64,000 nucleotides of DNA, taken from contig JBBDRZ010000003.1 in the NCBI GenBank assembly GCA_040905185.1, positions 372,001 to 436,000 of the forward strand, written 5' to 3'. A program made the translations under genes and the position numbers. The notes under the pieces were generated by a model, which was not told where the DNA came from, searched no databases, and saw only the letters and a program-made list of their open reading frames with translations. Each line of letters opens with the position of its first letter. Within the stretch, counting starts at the first letter, position 1. Shown one piece after another: positions 34,061-42,293 of the stretch. Origin of the DNA: DASTEQ01 sp040905185. GTDB lineage: Bacteria > Chloroflexota > Limnocylindria > QHBO01.

Positions 34061-34802
34061 TCTGACCCAGCCGGAAACCGCACAGTGGGCGATCGCCTTC
34101 CGTGCGGTGTCGCTCTCCTATCCGGCTCCTGGAACTGACGTGCTGGCCTTGGACTCGGTGTCGTTCGAGGCGCCGCGAGGGGACGTGACGGCCATCACTG
34201 GCCCGTCGGGCTCCGGCAAGACCACGTTGCTGAACATCGCCGGTGGGCTGGAGCGACCTACGGCTGGCGAAGTGGTCGTCTTAGGCACTCATCTCGAAGG
34301 CCTGGAGGACGCGCAACTCACGGCCTTTCGAGCCGCGTGTGTGGGTATGGTGTTCCAGGAACCGCATCTACTCCCGGGCTTGTCGGCGCTCGACAACGTG
34401 GTCGCTGTCGGCATCCCCCGTGGGTCCTGGGAACGCCTTCTGCCAGAGGCTCGCGAGCTGCTGGTGGCCGTGGGGCTCGAGGCAAGGCTCGACTTCGTTC
34501 CCGGCAGGCTATCCGCGGGTGAGCGTCAGAGAGTCTCGCTCGCACGGGCGCTGCTGGGGGAACGACCCGTGCTGCTCGCCGACGAGCCTACTGGCAATCT
34601 GGACGCCGCCACCACCGACGATCTCATGGGACTGCTACTGCAACTACGAGAGGAGCGACGACTCACGCTGGTGATAGCCACTCACGACCCGACAGTGGCG
34701 GCGTATGCCGATCGCATTATCCGCCTCGTGAGTGGGCGTATCGTCCGGAACCAGCTGGTCGCAGAGGGGCGCGCCGTCGAGCAGCATGAGCTGCACGACT
34801 GA
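34053..34802 (+). CDS. ABC transporter ATP-binding protein of the Cys-peptide cluster
   Basis: A 249-residue ATPase with Walker A GPSGSGKT, Q-loop MVFQEPHLL, Walker B VLLADEPTGNLD and H-loop IATHD. The signature reads LSAGERQR in place of LSGGQ. ATG 34053 follows an in-frame TTG. Partner of the large FtsX permease at 35276, with the Cys-rich peptide gene in between. Confidence 0.92.
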   Translation: MASLTQPETAQWAIAFRAVSLSYPAPGTDVLALDSVSFEAPRGDVTAITGPSGSGKTTLLNIAGGLERPTAGEVVVLGTHLEGLEDAQLTAFRAACVGMVFQEPHLLPGLSALDNVVAVGIPRGSWERLLPEARELLVAVGLEARLDFVPGRLSAGERQRVSLARALLGERPVLLADEPTGNLDAATTDDLMGLLLQLREERRLTLVIATHDPTVAAYADRIIRLVSGRIVRNQLVAEGRAVEQHELHD

Positions 34803-34827
34803 CCGCAGCGGCCTTGGTTCGCGGGCG

Positions 34828-34850
34828 TATAGTATCGGTTAGCCTAGGCT
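34828..34850 (+). promoter_or_regulatory. Candidate promoter and palindrome before the Cys-rich peptide gene
   Basis: TATAGT (34828-34833) is a good -10; AGCCTAGGCT (34841-34850) is a perfect 10-bp palindrome between it and the GGAGG ribosome site. The peptide can therefore be expressed separately from the upstream genes, as expected for a peptide made in excess of its processing proteins. Confidence 0.5.
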
Positions 34851-34877
34851 CTTGATGACTAGGTGAGGAGGCAGGCG

Positions 34878-35240
34878 ATGGGTTCACTGGATCAGTTGTC
34901 GAGGCGCGCAGGGCAGGAGATTGAACGGAGACGGTTTCTGGCTCGACTGGCAGCATGGGGTGCGGGAGTCGGCGCGGCGCTGGTGACGCCGGGCGTGCTG
35001 CGTGCAGCGGGGAACAGTGCTGCAGCGGGAGGTCCCCGCACGGTCAGCCCGGCCGGCAAGGGTGACCTGCCGAGCGCGTGCGCCATCTTCTGCTACATCT
35101 ACGACTGCTGCTCCGGTAATTGCTGCGTGCCGAACTATCCGAAGCTCTACAAGTGCGTGAACAACTGCGATGGGTCGTACTTCTACGCCTGCGGTCCATC
35201 GAACTGCCAGGGCTTCTGCTACTCGTTCGGCGAATGCTGA
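34878..35240 (+). CDS. Tat-exported peptide with 12 cysteines
   Basis: A 120-residue protein. Twin-arginine signal RRRFLARLAAWGAG (about 17-30), then a hydrophobic stretch and a Gly/Ala linker. The last 53 residues hold 12 Cys (68, 72, 77, 78, 82, 83, 93, 97, 105, 110, 114, 120) and 6 Tyr but no Trp. Cysteine number, Tat export and MauD/MauE-like neighbours recall the methylamine dehydrogenase light chain. However, the two Trp that form its TTQ cofactor are missing, and no heavy chain is present. GAGGAGGC precedes the ATG. A disulfide-knotted secreted peptide of unknown activity. Confidence 0.82.
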   Translation: MGSLDQLSRRAGQEIERRRFLARLAAWGAGVGAALVTPGVLRAAGNSAAAGGPRTVSPAGKGDLPSACAIFCYIYDCCSGNCCVPNYPKLYKCVNNCDGSYFYACGPSNCQGFCYSFGEC

Positions 35241-35275
35241 CAAGGACAGGCCGGCGGTAGCCCTTCGCACATCAG

Positions 35276-37915
35276 ATGGTCCGCCTGGCGTGGAGGCACC
35301 TCCTTGCGACGCGGGTCGCCACCCTGCTCGCCGCCGTCGGCCTCATCACCGCGTCGAGCGGCTTCCTCCTGCTCGCGGGGACCTCGAAGACCACTGAGGC
35401 GGTACTGAGCGGAGATGTCTCCCGTGCCTGGTCAAGCCCCTACCAGATCCTCGTTCGTCCTCGCGGGTCGGCGACACCGCTCGAACAGTCCGCAGGGCTG
35501 ATCCGGCCCAACTTCCTGACCGGTCTCCACGGGGGGATCACGCCCCGGCAACTCGCCGCGGTGCAAGGAGTGAGCGGTGTGGCCGCATCCGCGCCGATTG
35601 CGGTCGCAGGCTTTACGGAGTGGCAGACGTACCTCCCCGTGGACCTCGCGGGCGTAGTGGGGAACCAGAGTCCGCTCCAATTCGTGCGTGTTCGGGTGGC
35701 GGCGAGCACCGCAGACGGCTCGTCGTACCCGGCCACCGCGTGGCGGTTTGCGCTCTACGCGCCCGAAGGCAAGGTCCTTGAGGAGACTGCGCCGAATGGT
35801 TCTGTCCGGTATCTTTTGAGCGCGCCGGGCTTCACGATCGACTGCACCGCCGCGGCCGATCCGCAAGGACCGACACCCGGCCTCGAGTGCATCGGCGGGG
35901 CTGATCCCCCGGCCTCAAGCTCCTTCGGAGCCGGCTGGCCACAACCGGCGGTCATCGCCGGCGTCGACCCCTCCGCCGAGGCAGCGCTGGTGGGCCTCGA
36001 CGACTGTCTACGCTCTGGCCGATCCCTCACATCGCGTGACACGGTGCAGAACGCGGAGGGTCAGATTCCGGCGATTCCAGTCCTGGCGAGCAATCGCAGC
36101 TATCTCGACGAACGGCTGTCTGTCCAGGTTGATGCCGCGTCAGCCGATCCGGCGATTTTGGAGGCCGGTCCAGTGTCCCTGGACGGCCTGCAATGGCGCG
36201 AGCTTCCCCGCCTTGAGCGAACGCCGAACGACGCTTATCAAGCCTATCTCGGCCAGCTGGCGAGCGGTGCGACCTTCTACAACGCCTCGTCGCTGTGGAG
36301 CGTCGGCCCGGTCACGTACCGACAGGTGGGTCTAGATCACCTCGGCGCGGCGACCGTACCCGCGGACCCGTCTGTCTACCAGAGCCAAATCGTGGTTGGC
36401 CCTGGGCCCATCCCAGACGCCGTGCCGCCCGAGGCACGGGACACGTGGTTCCGCTCGGTGACCGTCCATGGGCAGCTGCGACGGAGCGAACTTTTCCCCA
36501 AGTGGAACCTCGTCGGTACGTTCGACCCGGGGTGCTTGGCGGGATTCCATCCGCTCTCCGGATACCGCATGGAAGCGTACTCCGCGCCCGCCGTCCAGCT
36601 TCCGAACGGCAGATCGATCGGACCGACGAGGAACATGGCTGGCTACGTCAACAGCCCGCCCTTGATTCTCACCACCCTGTCCGGCGCTGCCTATCTTGCA
36701 GATCCTGAGCGATTCGCTGGCGCACCTGGCGATGCCTTCATCAGCGCCATCCGGGTCCGGGTCGCTGGCGTGGACCAGCCCAGCGCAGCGAGTGAGGCCA
36801 AACTTGCGCGGGTTGCCGCGGACATCGAGAGCGCGACTGGCCTCCAGGTGGACATCGTGACCGGCTCCTCGGCGCGCGCCATCCAGGTCGATCTACCGGA
36901 CGGACTGTTCGGTCGACCGGCGGAGACGGTGGCAGAAGGCTGGGCTGTCAAAGGCGTCGCGGTCCGCTTCGTTGAGGCCCTTCGGACCCAGGACGTCGCC
37001 ATCTTCAGCATCGTCCTGGTGATCGCCCTCATTCTCGTGGCTGAAACGGCGTACATCTCGGTTCGCCGGCGACGGACCGAGTTCGCGGTGTTGCGAGCTA
37101 TGGGCTGGTCCGCAGCGCGCATTGGCGTCTTCGTCGAACTCGAGATGCTCATGCTCGGGTTGGGCGCGGGACTCGTCGGACTGATGGTCTCGGTTCCGCT
37201 GGCCCGGCTGATCGGCGCGCCGCTGTCGAGCTGGCAGCTGGCGGCGGTTGTGCCCCTGACTGCGGCGCTGGCGGCCGTAGCCGGTTTGGTTCCGGCGCTC
37301 AGCGCCACGCGCTCATCGTCATTGCGGATCATGCGCGGCACCACCGCGGCCAACCCCATCCGGCCCACATCGGTCTCGCGCCTCGCGCTGAGTGACCTGG
37401 CCGGTGTCCGCCGAACTGAGCTCCTGCTCGGCGTTGTTGGCGCTGCCCTGGCGGCTGTTCTCGTCGGAGGCGTAGTCCTGGCGGCCCGCTCCTTCGCCGG
37501 AACCCTGGATGCTACGGTGCTCGGTACCTACCTATCAGTACGGGTGCAGCCTTTTCACTGGCTCATTGCCGTTCTCGTCTCGGTCGTGGCTGTACTCGGC
37601 CTCGCCCAGATAGTGGCGCTTAATTACCTTGAGCGGCAGAGCGAATTTGCCACATTGCGGGCCCTCGGCTGGCCGCGAGGCGCCGTGGCCGGCTACCTCG
37701 GGGCGCAGGCCGGCGCGATTGGCGCAGGAGCCGGGCTCACAGCCGCCGCGGTCGTGCTGGGTATCGGGTACGCGAGCTCCGCGGGTCTGGTCCTTGCTGC
37801 GAGCAGCGCCGCGCTGGCGGGCCTGACAGCAGTGGGGCTTAGCGTTGCCTCCGCGGGGATACCAGTGCTTCTGGCCTACCGGGCCGCACCCGCTGCTCTC
37901 CTCCGAGGAGAGTAG
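35276..37915 (+). CDS. Large ABC permease (FtsX superfamily) of the Cys-peptide cluster
   Basis: An 879-residue protein. One N-terminal helix (about 15-35) is followed by an extracytoplasmic domain of about 520 residues, three helices with an FtsX signature (about 580-690; RRRRTEFAVLRAMGWS), then a fourth helix and a second FtsX-like unit ending near 875 (RQSEFATLRALGWPRG). It works with the ATPase at 34053. It may act on the peptide after Tat export, or protect the producer, rather than export it across the inner membrane. Confidence 0.88.
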   Translation: MVRLAWRHLLATRVATLLAAVGLITASSGFLLLAGTSKTTEAVLSGDVSRAWSSPYQILVRPRGSATPLEQSAGLIRPNFLTGLHGGITPRQLAAVQGVSGVAASAPIAVAGFTEWQTYLPVDLAGVVGNQSPLQFVRVRVAASTADGSSYPATAWRFALYAPEGKVLEETAPNGSVRYLLSAPGFTIDCTAAADPQGPTPGLECIGGADPPASSSFGAGWPQPAVIAGVDPSAEAALVGLDDCLRSGRSLTSRDTVQNAEGQIPAIPVLASNRSYLDERLSVQVDAASADPAILEAGPVSLDGLQWRELPRLERTPNDAYQAYLGQLASGATFYNASSLWSVGPVTYRQVGLDHLGAATVPADPSVYQSQIVVGPGPIPDAVPPEARDTWFRSVTVHGQLRRSELFPKWNLVGTFDPGCLAGFHPLSGYRMEAYSAPAVQLPNGRSIGPTRNMAGYVNSPPLILTTLSGAAYLADPERFAGAPGDAFISAIRVRVAGVDQPSAASEAKLARVAADIESATGLQVDIVTGSSARAIQVDLPDGLFGRPAETVAEGWAVKGVAVRFVEALRTQDVAIFSIVLVIALILVAETAYISVRRRRTEFAVLRAMGWSAARIGVFVELEMLMLGLGAGLVGLMVSVPLARLIGAPLSSWQLAAVVPLTAALAAVAGLVPALSATRSSSLRIMRGTTAANPIRPTSVSRLALSDLAGVRRTELLLGVVGAALAAVLVGGVVLAARSFAGTLDATVLGTYLSVRVQPFHWLIAVLVSVVAVLGLAQIVALNYLERQSEFATLRALGWPRGAVAGYLGAQAGAIGAGAGLTAAAVVLGIGYASSAGLVLAASSAALAGLTAVGLSVASAGIPVLLAYRAAPAALLRGE

Positions 37916-37919
37916 GACA

Positions 37920-38355
37920 GTGTCGATTACAGACGGATTGGCTCTCCTGCTCGCTGCCTACCTGGGTGCGTCAGGCATAGGCAAGATCGTCGACACGCGC
38001 GGCTTCGCGGCGATACTGCGCGGCACCTACGGCCTCGCCTCAGGCCCCGCCGCAATACAACGTGCTATTCGTCGTCCCGTCGCTCGCGAGGCTTCGCTGG
38101 CTGCGGCGACGGGCCAGCAGGATCCCGCAGCTGCGGGGCTGGACGACCGGGTGGCTGGTCGACCTCGCGGTGCTGCGCCGACTCGGCCAGATGGCACCTG
38201 TCCAGCCCATCGCCGGCGACAAGCCGGTCACCGCTCTATCGGTCATCCTCAGCGATCCGCGCCGCCGAGAGTGTGGGACACCGGTCGGTAGTCTCGAGTG
38301 GCTCGAGCTGCTTGCCTCCGGTGGTGGCGAGGAGCTGGGAGGGGCGCTCGAGTGA
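37920..38355 (+). pseudogene. MauE/DoxX-like membrane protein, frameshifted or degraded
   Basis: A GTG five bases after the permease stop opens a reading with a first membrane helix, LALLLAAYLGASGIGKIVD, and TRGFAAILRGTYGL, like MauE/DoxX proteins that feed electrons to MauD-like thioredoxins. Near 38050 the frame turns into Arg/Ala-rich sequence, while the adjacent frame becomes hydrophobic and continues (QYNVLFVVPSLARLRWL ... ) to a stop at 38355. A frameshift or internal deletion is likely. If real, the electron-transfer partner of the cluster is broken here. Confidence 0.5.
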
Positions 38356-38929
38356 CGATCATTCGGCCAGGGGCAGTGACTGGCCCAGGCTCGCTTCAGC
38401 CATGGCCAGCGCACGCGCCGCCATGAGAACCCGCTCTACCTTGTATTCAAGATCGCCCAGGGGCCTCGAGCACTCGGGGCGCCCGCTGAACGGCGGCCTC
38501 ACGATCATGACCATGGTCCTCGGTGGAGCCAGGTTCGTCGTCGGCATCTATGTGCCGCTGGTGGAGGAGGGAGAAGGAAAGCAAAACGCCGCAAACCCGG
38601 ACGCGGGCCAGGGCGGGGCGCCGGGAGTCTACGGCCGGCTCCCGGTCGGTGTCAGGCGAGTGGGGGGGTAGTAGTTAGACGGCGCCAAAGTTGCCGCCCC
38701 CGGCCGCCCAGGGCGGGATCGAATCGAGCTGGCGGACGAGGGTAGGCCGCCCAAACCTGGAGACCCATGTGGCCGCGCCTGTAAGGTTCGGATAGCTGGA
38801 CCCCGTCGAAGTTGCCGGCCGGGCGGCGGAGTGTACGGGTCCCGGAAGGCCCCGTCGGGCGCTTGGAGGGGTAGTAGTTAGAGCCCCGAGAAGTTGCTGT
38901 AAGGAAGGTGAAGCGATCCTACGCCTGCC
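38356..38929. repeat. Gene-free interval with ~30-bp direct repeats
   Basis: GGGGTAGTAGTTAGA followed by 7-9 GC-rich bases and AAGTTGC occurs at 38665-38694 and 38868-38895; the short end GTCGAAGTTGCCGG also occurs near 38808-38821. No convincing gene is present, although a short minus-strand reading (38359-38547) has a helical C-terminus. The repeats may mark a recombination or regulatory site. Confidence 0.5.
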
Positions 38930-39226
38930 TTACTTCTGGCGACGCATCACGGATGCCGTAACCAACTGGCGAATTCCCAGCAAGGCAACGATCAGGGCGA
39001 CGGCCAAGCCCACCCAACCCAGGTTGTCAATCGAAACAGCACCGATGAGGATTGCCGAACCAACGAAGGCCACCCCAGAACCCGCCATGAAGGTGCTGAT
39101 CGCGCCTCGATGTGCTGGCTGAACGCGCCGCGTCACCATCTGGAAGATACCGACGACCATTACCGTCGCTCCAAGCGCAAAGACGGCCGCCCCGGTGAGC
39201 GCCGCGATACCTTCGAGCCCGCTCAT
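38930..39226 (-). CDS. Small membrane protein, candidate immunity protein for the RHS tail
   Basis: A 98-residue protein with three to four hydrophobic helices (about 8-32, 45-63, 69-87) and a basic C-terminus (RRQK). Its ATG at 39226 overlaps the stop of the RHS gene (ATGA). The gene directly after an RHS C-terminal toxin region is normally the immunity gene, and an integral membrane protein is what would be needed against a membrane-acting toxin. No family recognized. Confidence 0.65.
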   Translation of the reverse strand: MSGLEGIAALTGAAVFALGATVMVVGIFQMVTRRVQPAHRGAISTFMAGSGVAFVGSAILIGAVSIDNLGWVGLAVALIVALLGIRQLVTASVMRRQK

Positions 39227-40413
39227 GTGCAATAGGCCACGTAGAGGGCAAGCGCACCTAGTATCAGTGCTAGGTCAGCTATTCCCAAGAGTGCTGCCGC
39301 AACAGCGGCACCGGGAGCCACGACACCGCCCGACGCCGCTGTGGCATACCCCAGGTACAGGATTAGCATTGTCATCGTGTCAGCCGCTGCCAGCAGGCCG
39401 AGCGCTCCGACGACCGCCTGTAGACACCGATCGCGCCCAGAGATCTCGTTAGCGCCAAACCGCAGATCCTCGCCAGCGAGACCGCTCGGGTCGACAGATC
39501 GGCAAGGGTCATTTCTTACGTAGACGTAGCTCGCCACGTACGGATCGGTGATAGGGGCAGCCAGCGGGTCGGTCGACAGGAACCGGCCGGTGGTCGGATC
39601 GTACTGCCGCGCTCGCAGGTGATAGAACCCGGTCAGGCCGTCGAGCTGCTCGCCGGTGAAGCCGAACGGGTTCACGGCTGGCGCGCCAGCGCCGACCCCG
39701 GCCTGCCGCACCTGGCCATACGGGTAGTACTCGCTCCAGGTCAGCGAGTTGGCCGAGAGGCCGGTCACGTCAGACACCGATCCAAGCCCGTCATGGTGGT
39801 AGGTGTAAGTGTTCGCCCCGGCGGTCTGGTTGACCAGATCCCATCCGTACCGGTACGAGCGCAGCAGGGCATCGGCACCGTCACGCTCGATGGCCAGCTG
39901 CGGCAATCCGAATCCGCGGTCCCACAGGGACTTCGTCGTCTGGCTGGGCAGGGCACCGGTCGAGGCCGACAGGCGCACCCCGTCCCCGGCGTACCTGTAG
40001 GTCTCGGTCGTCCCGCCCACCGTGGCCGTCCGGAGCCGATCGGCGTAGTCGTAGGTGAAGGTTGAGACCGAACCCGATCCAGGGCTGAGGGCGCCGGTCC
40101 ACGCCGCCCACGCCGCGCTGGTCGTGCCCAGGTCGATGGCACCCGGATTCTCGGCGGACGCGGGCAGCCCGTGACGAACGATGGTGGCCGCCGACGCATC
40201 TTGGCCGGCCGTGCTCTGAACCGCGCCGGCCAGGGTGTAGTTGGCCGGCGGATTGAATGTGCCGCCCGCGTCGTCGCGCTTGCCGCCGATGGCCCACACC
40301 GTCGATCCGGCGATGGTGGGCGTGACCGCGGCCGGGTCGGGGTCGGCCCCGGTCCCGGTGGTCGGCGTGGCACCAGTGCTGGCGTTGAACGGGTCGCCGG
40401 GGCGAACTAAGTG
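39223..40413 (-). pseudogene. RHS-repeat protein, C-terminal part with hydrophobic toxin-like tail; 5'-truncated
   Basis: An open frame of about 396 residues. It contains YD-type repeat sequence (TFTYDYADRLRTAT, TYTYHHDGLGSV) and the RHS-associated core (NPFGFTGEQLD, FYHLRARQYDPTTGRFLSTDP), then VDPSG where polymorphic toxin tails begin. The tail of about 85 residues holds two to three hydrophobic helices, suggesting a pore-forming or membrane-targeted toxin. The frame is closed by TAA at 40416-40414, exactly at a copy of the dispersed repeat, and no secretion signal or long repeat array precedes it. Only a GTG at 40299 could start it. Confidence 0.72.
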
Positions 40414-40471
40414 TTATGGGGTATGACGCGACGAAACGCTCGCCCAGTGGCGCTTGCGCTACTGTCAAGTT
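40395..40471 (+). repeat. Dispersed ~90-bp repeat, copy at the 5' edge of the truncated RHS gene
   Basis: Shares CGGGGCGAAC, GTTATGG, GGCGCTTGCGCTACTGTCAAGT with 50802-50891 and 23499-23586. Same orientation as the other copies. The RHS open frame stops inside it. Confidence 0.55.
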
Positions 40472-40537
40472 CGACCTGTAGCGCCGCGATTGTGTTGGCC
40501 TGGATCGAGATCAGGGGAGAGAGCCGAGGTAATGCGA

Positions 40538-41941
40538 TCACGGCAGGCCAGCCCTCAGATCGACCGCGGATGCGGTCAAGCCCCGATATTCGCAGTCGGC
40601 CTCGCAGGACGCCTCTCGCACCTCCATGCACCCTGGATAGGCGTGGTACATCTGCGGGCCAATGCCCCCCACACGCTCCAGTCCAGTGACCAGGCCAACC
40701 ATCTGCAGAACCTGGTGCGCGGCGACACTCATCCCGAACGGAAACACGTTGCGACGCGAGAGCGCGGCATGCTCCGCCTCCGAAAGGCCGGCGATGTACT
40801 CGGGATCGTCGAGTTTGCCGTCACGATCAAGGGCGATGTCACTGCGCCGCAGGGCGCCGACGCAGACCAGGCAGCCGTGCTCCGGCCCGGCCGTCTGGAT
40901 CCGCCAGTCGATGTGGAGCGGCCGCCCGTCCGGCCTGACTCGCGCCGCGATCCCGCCGTCGACCACCGGGATGAGGTGCGCGTAGGCGAGCGCGTTGAGC
41001 ACGTGGCGAGGCAGGGGCCGATCCACGCAAGACAGCAGGACGTCGCACTCGAGGGCCGCGCGATAGCCACGATCGGACAGCAGCGAGGCGGCCACGAGCC
41101 GGAGATCGATGTCCGCGGCGGTGTGGCTCGAGGCGGTCGCACGGCCGGCGACGGCCACCTTGGACAGCTCGGCGACGACGTCGGCAATCGTCGCGCCGTG
41201 GGTGCGGTCGAGGTTCCTCATCTCGATCAGGTCATGGTCGATGTAGCTGAGCCGGCTCAGGCCCATCCGACTGCACGCTTCGGCCGCCAGGCTGCCAACG
41301 TTGCCGAGCCCTACGATCCCGACGCGGGCGCGGACGATGTTTTCTTGCGCCTCCTTCCCCCACACGCTCAGCGTCTCCCCTAACGCCTGGGTGGGCATGG
41401 CGGGTACGTCGCCCGGGTGGAACGCGATTCGAAGTCGGCGCCCGACAACGCGCACCGTCCTGGCATCGCGCCGCTCGTAGGTCCGCGGGCCACTCCGAGC
41501 CCAGAACCGGGCACTCCAAGCGCCATCCGTGCCGCGTGTCATGCCGACCAGCGGCAAGCCTGTCCGGCCGGCCACGGCACCGGCCAACCGATCGCGCTCG
41601 GCGACCGTGTCGTCGTCGCTCATCTCCTGCCAGCCCGGACCCGGGTGCCCGTGGAGGAAGGCGATCCCCGCTGCCTCCGGGACCTCCCGAAGCACCCGCT
41701 CGATGTACTCGGCATGGAATGACGTATTGCCGTGAAGGATCCGCTCGTCCTCGCCCGGCCAGGCGATCGATTCGATGATCGCCGTGTAGCGGCGGACGCC
41801 CACGCTCGGTCGCCAGTACGCGAAGGCGAGGTCCTCCTGGCGCCTCGGCTTGTGCAGGTGCACCCCGAGGGACCGGTCGGTTTCCGCGGTCATCGCGACC
41901 GACAAGTCGAACGGCTCGAGCTCGGCTACCTGGTAACTCAC
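40538..41941 (-). CDS. JAB-ThiF fusion: E1-like activating enzyme with N-terminal JAB peptidase domain
   Basis: A 467-residue two-domain protein. Residues about 60-150 hold a JAB/JAMM-type site (H97-x-H99 in FLHGHPGPG, S108, D111), a zinc peptidase fold that can process or remove Ub-like modifiers. Residues about 190-467 are a ThiF/E1 domain: GLGNVGS nucleotide loop (211-217), acidic strand SYIDHDLIE, NLDR, and two zinc-binding pairs (C357/C360 and C446/C450). It would adenylate the Ub-like protein encoded two genes upstream and pass it to the E2-like protein. GTG start at 41941 overlaps the E2 gene stop (GTGA). Confidence 0.88.
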   Translation of the reverse strand: MSYQVAELEPFDLSVAMTAETDRSLGVHLHKPRRQEDLAFAYWRPSVGVRRYTAIIESIAWPGEDERILHGNTSFHAEYIERVLREVPEAAGIAFLHGHPGPGWQEMSDDDTVAERDRLAGAVAGRTGLPLVGMTRGTDGAWSARFWARSGPRTYERRDARTVRVVGRRLRIAFHPGDVPAMPTQALGETLSVWGKEAQENIVRARVGIVGLGNVGSLAAEACSRMGLSRLSYIDHDLIEMRNLDRTHGATIADVVAELSKVAVAGRATASSHTAADIDLRLVAASLLSDRGYRAALECDVLLSCVDRPLPRHVLNALAYAHLIPVVDGGIAARVRPDGRPLHIDWRIQTAGPEHGCLVCVGALRRSDIALDRDGKLDDPEYIAGLSEAEHAALSRRNVFPFGMSVAAHQVLQMVGLVTGLERVGGIGPQMYHAYPGCMEVREASCEADCEYRGLTASAVDLRAGLP

Positions 41942-42285
41942 GTGTCCTCCGTGAGCACGGTCAGGATGTGCGTCCACAGGCGGGCCGGCGTGGGCGGGCG
42001 GTCGAAGCGCCGACTCCAGTATTGCCAGTCGGGGCCGATCGGGCTGCCCTGCGTGTTGCGGGTGCCCATCGGCAGCAGGGCCGGTCGTGTGTGGATCGCC
42101 GCGGGCGGGATGTACGGCACCGACTCCTCTCGCCGCACGGCGACGTCGCAGGTCCGGCCCGCGAACTCGCCGGTCGGAATCGTGAACGATGTGACCGCGA
42201 TGTAGCGCCCGCCATCGGCTCCGGTGATCGTCTCGACCGTCAGGCCGAGAACCATGAGATAGGCTTCGAACTCGTCCGCCGTCAT
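41938..42285 (-). CDS. E2/UBC-like protein (prokaryotic E2 family E type)
   Basis: A 115-residue protein that fits the short UBC-like family found between multi-ubiquitin-domain proteins and ThiF-JAB fusions. It has a beta-meander (YIAVTSFTIPTGEFAG), then a proline-rich UBC-like loop (VPYIPPAAIHTRP) and WQYWSRRFDRP near the end. Only one cysteine is present (C46 in GRTCDVAV); it is not in the position of a classical E2 catalytic Cys, so thioester chemistry must be tested. Ten bases separate it from the Ub-like gene. Confidence 0.72.
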   Translation of the reverse strand: MTADEFEAYLMVLGLTVETITGADGGRYIAVTSFTIPTGEFAGRTCDVAVRREESVPYIPPAAIHTRPALLPMGTRNTQGSPIGPDWQYWSRRFDRPPTPARLWTHILTVLTEDT

Positions 42286-42293
42286 GCCGCCGC

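Noticed and set aside
34878..35240. Calling the Cys-rich peptide a methylamine dehydrogenase light chain
   Set aside because: Twelve cysteines and a Tat signal fit, but the two tryptophans needed for TTQ and the heavy-chain gene are absent.
38273..38671. 132-residue plus-strand frame after the MauE-like remnant
   Set aside because: Low-complexity, no ribosome site, and overlaps the other MauE-like frame; judged non-coding.
38665..38895. CRISPR array
   Set aside because: Only two full repeats, irregular 200-bp spacing, no cas genes.
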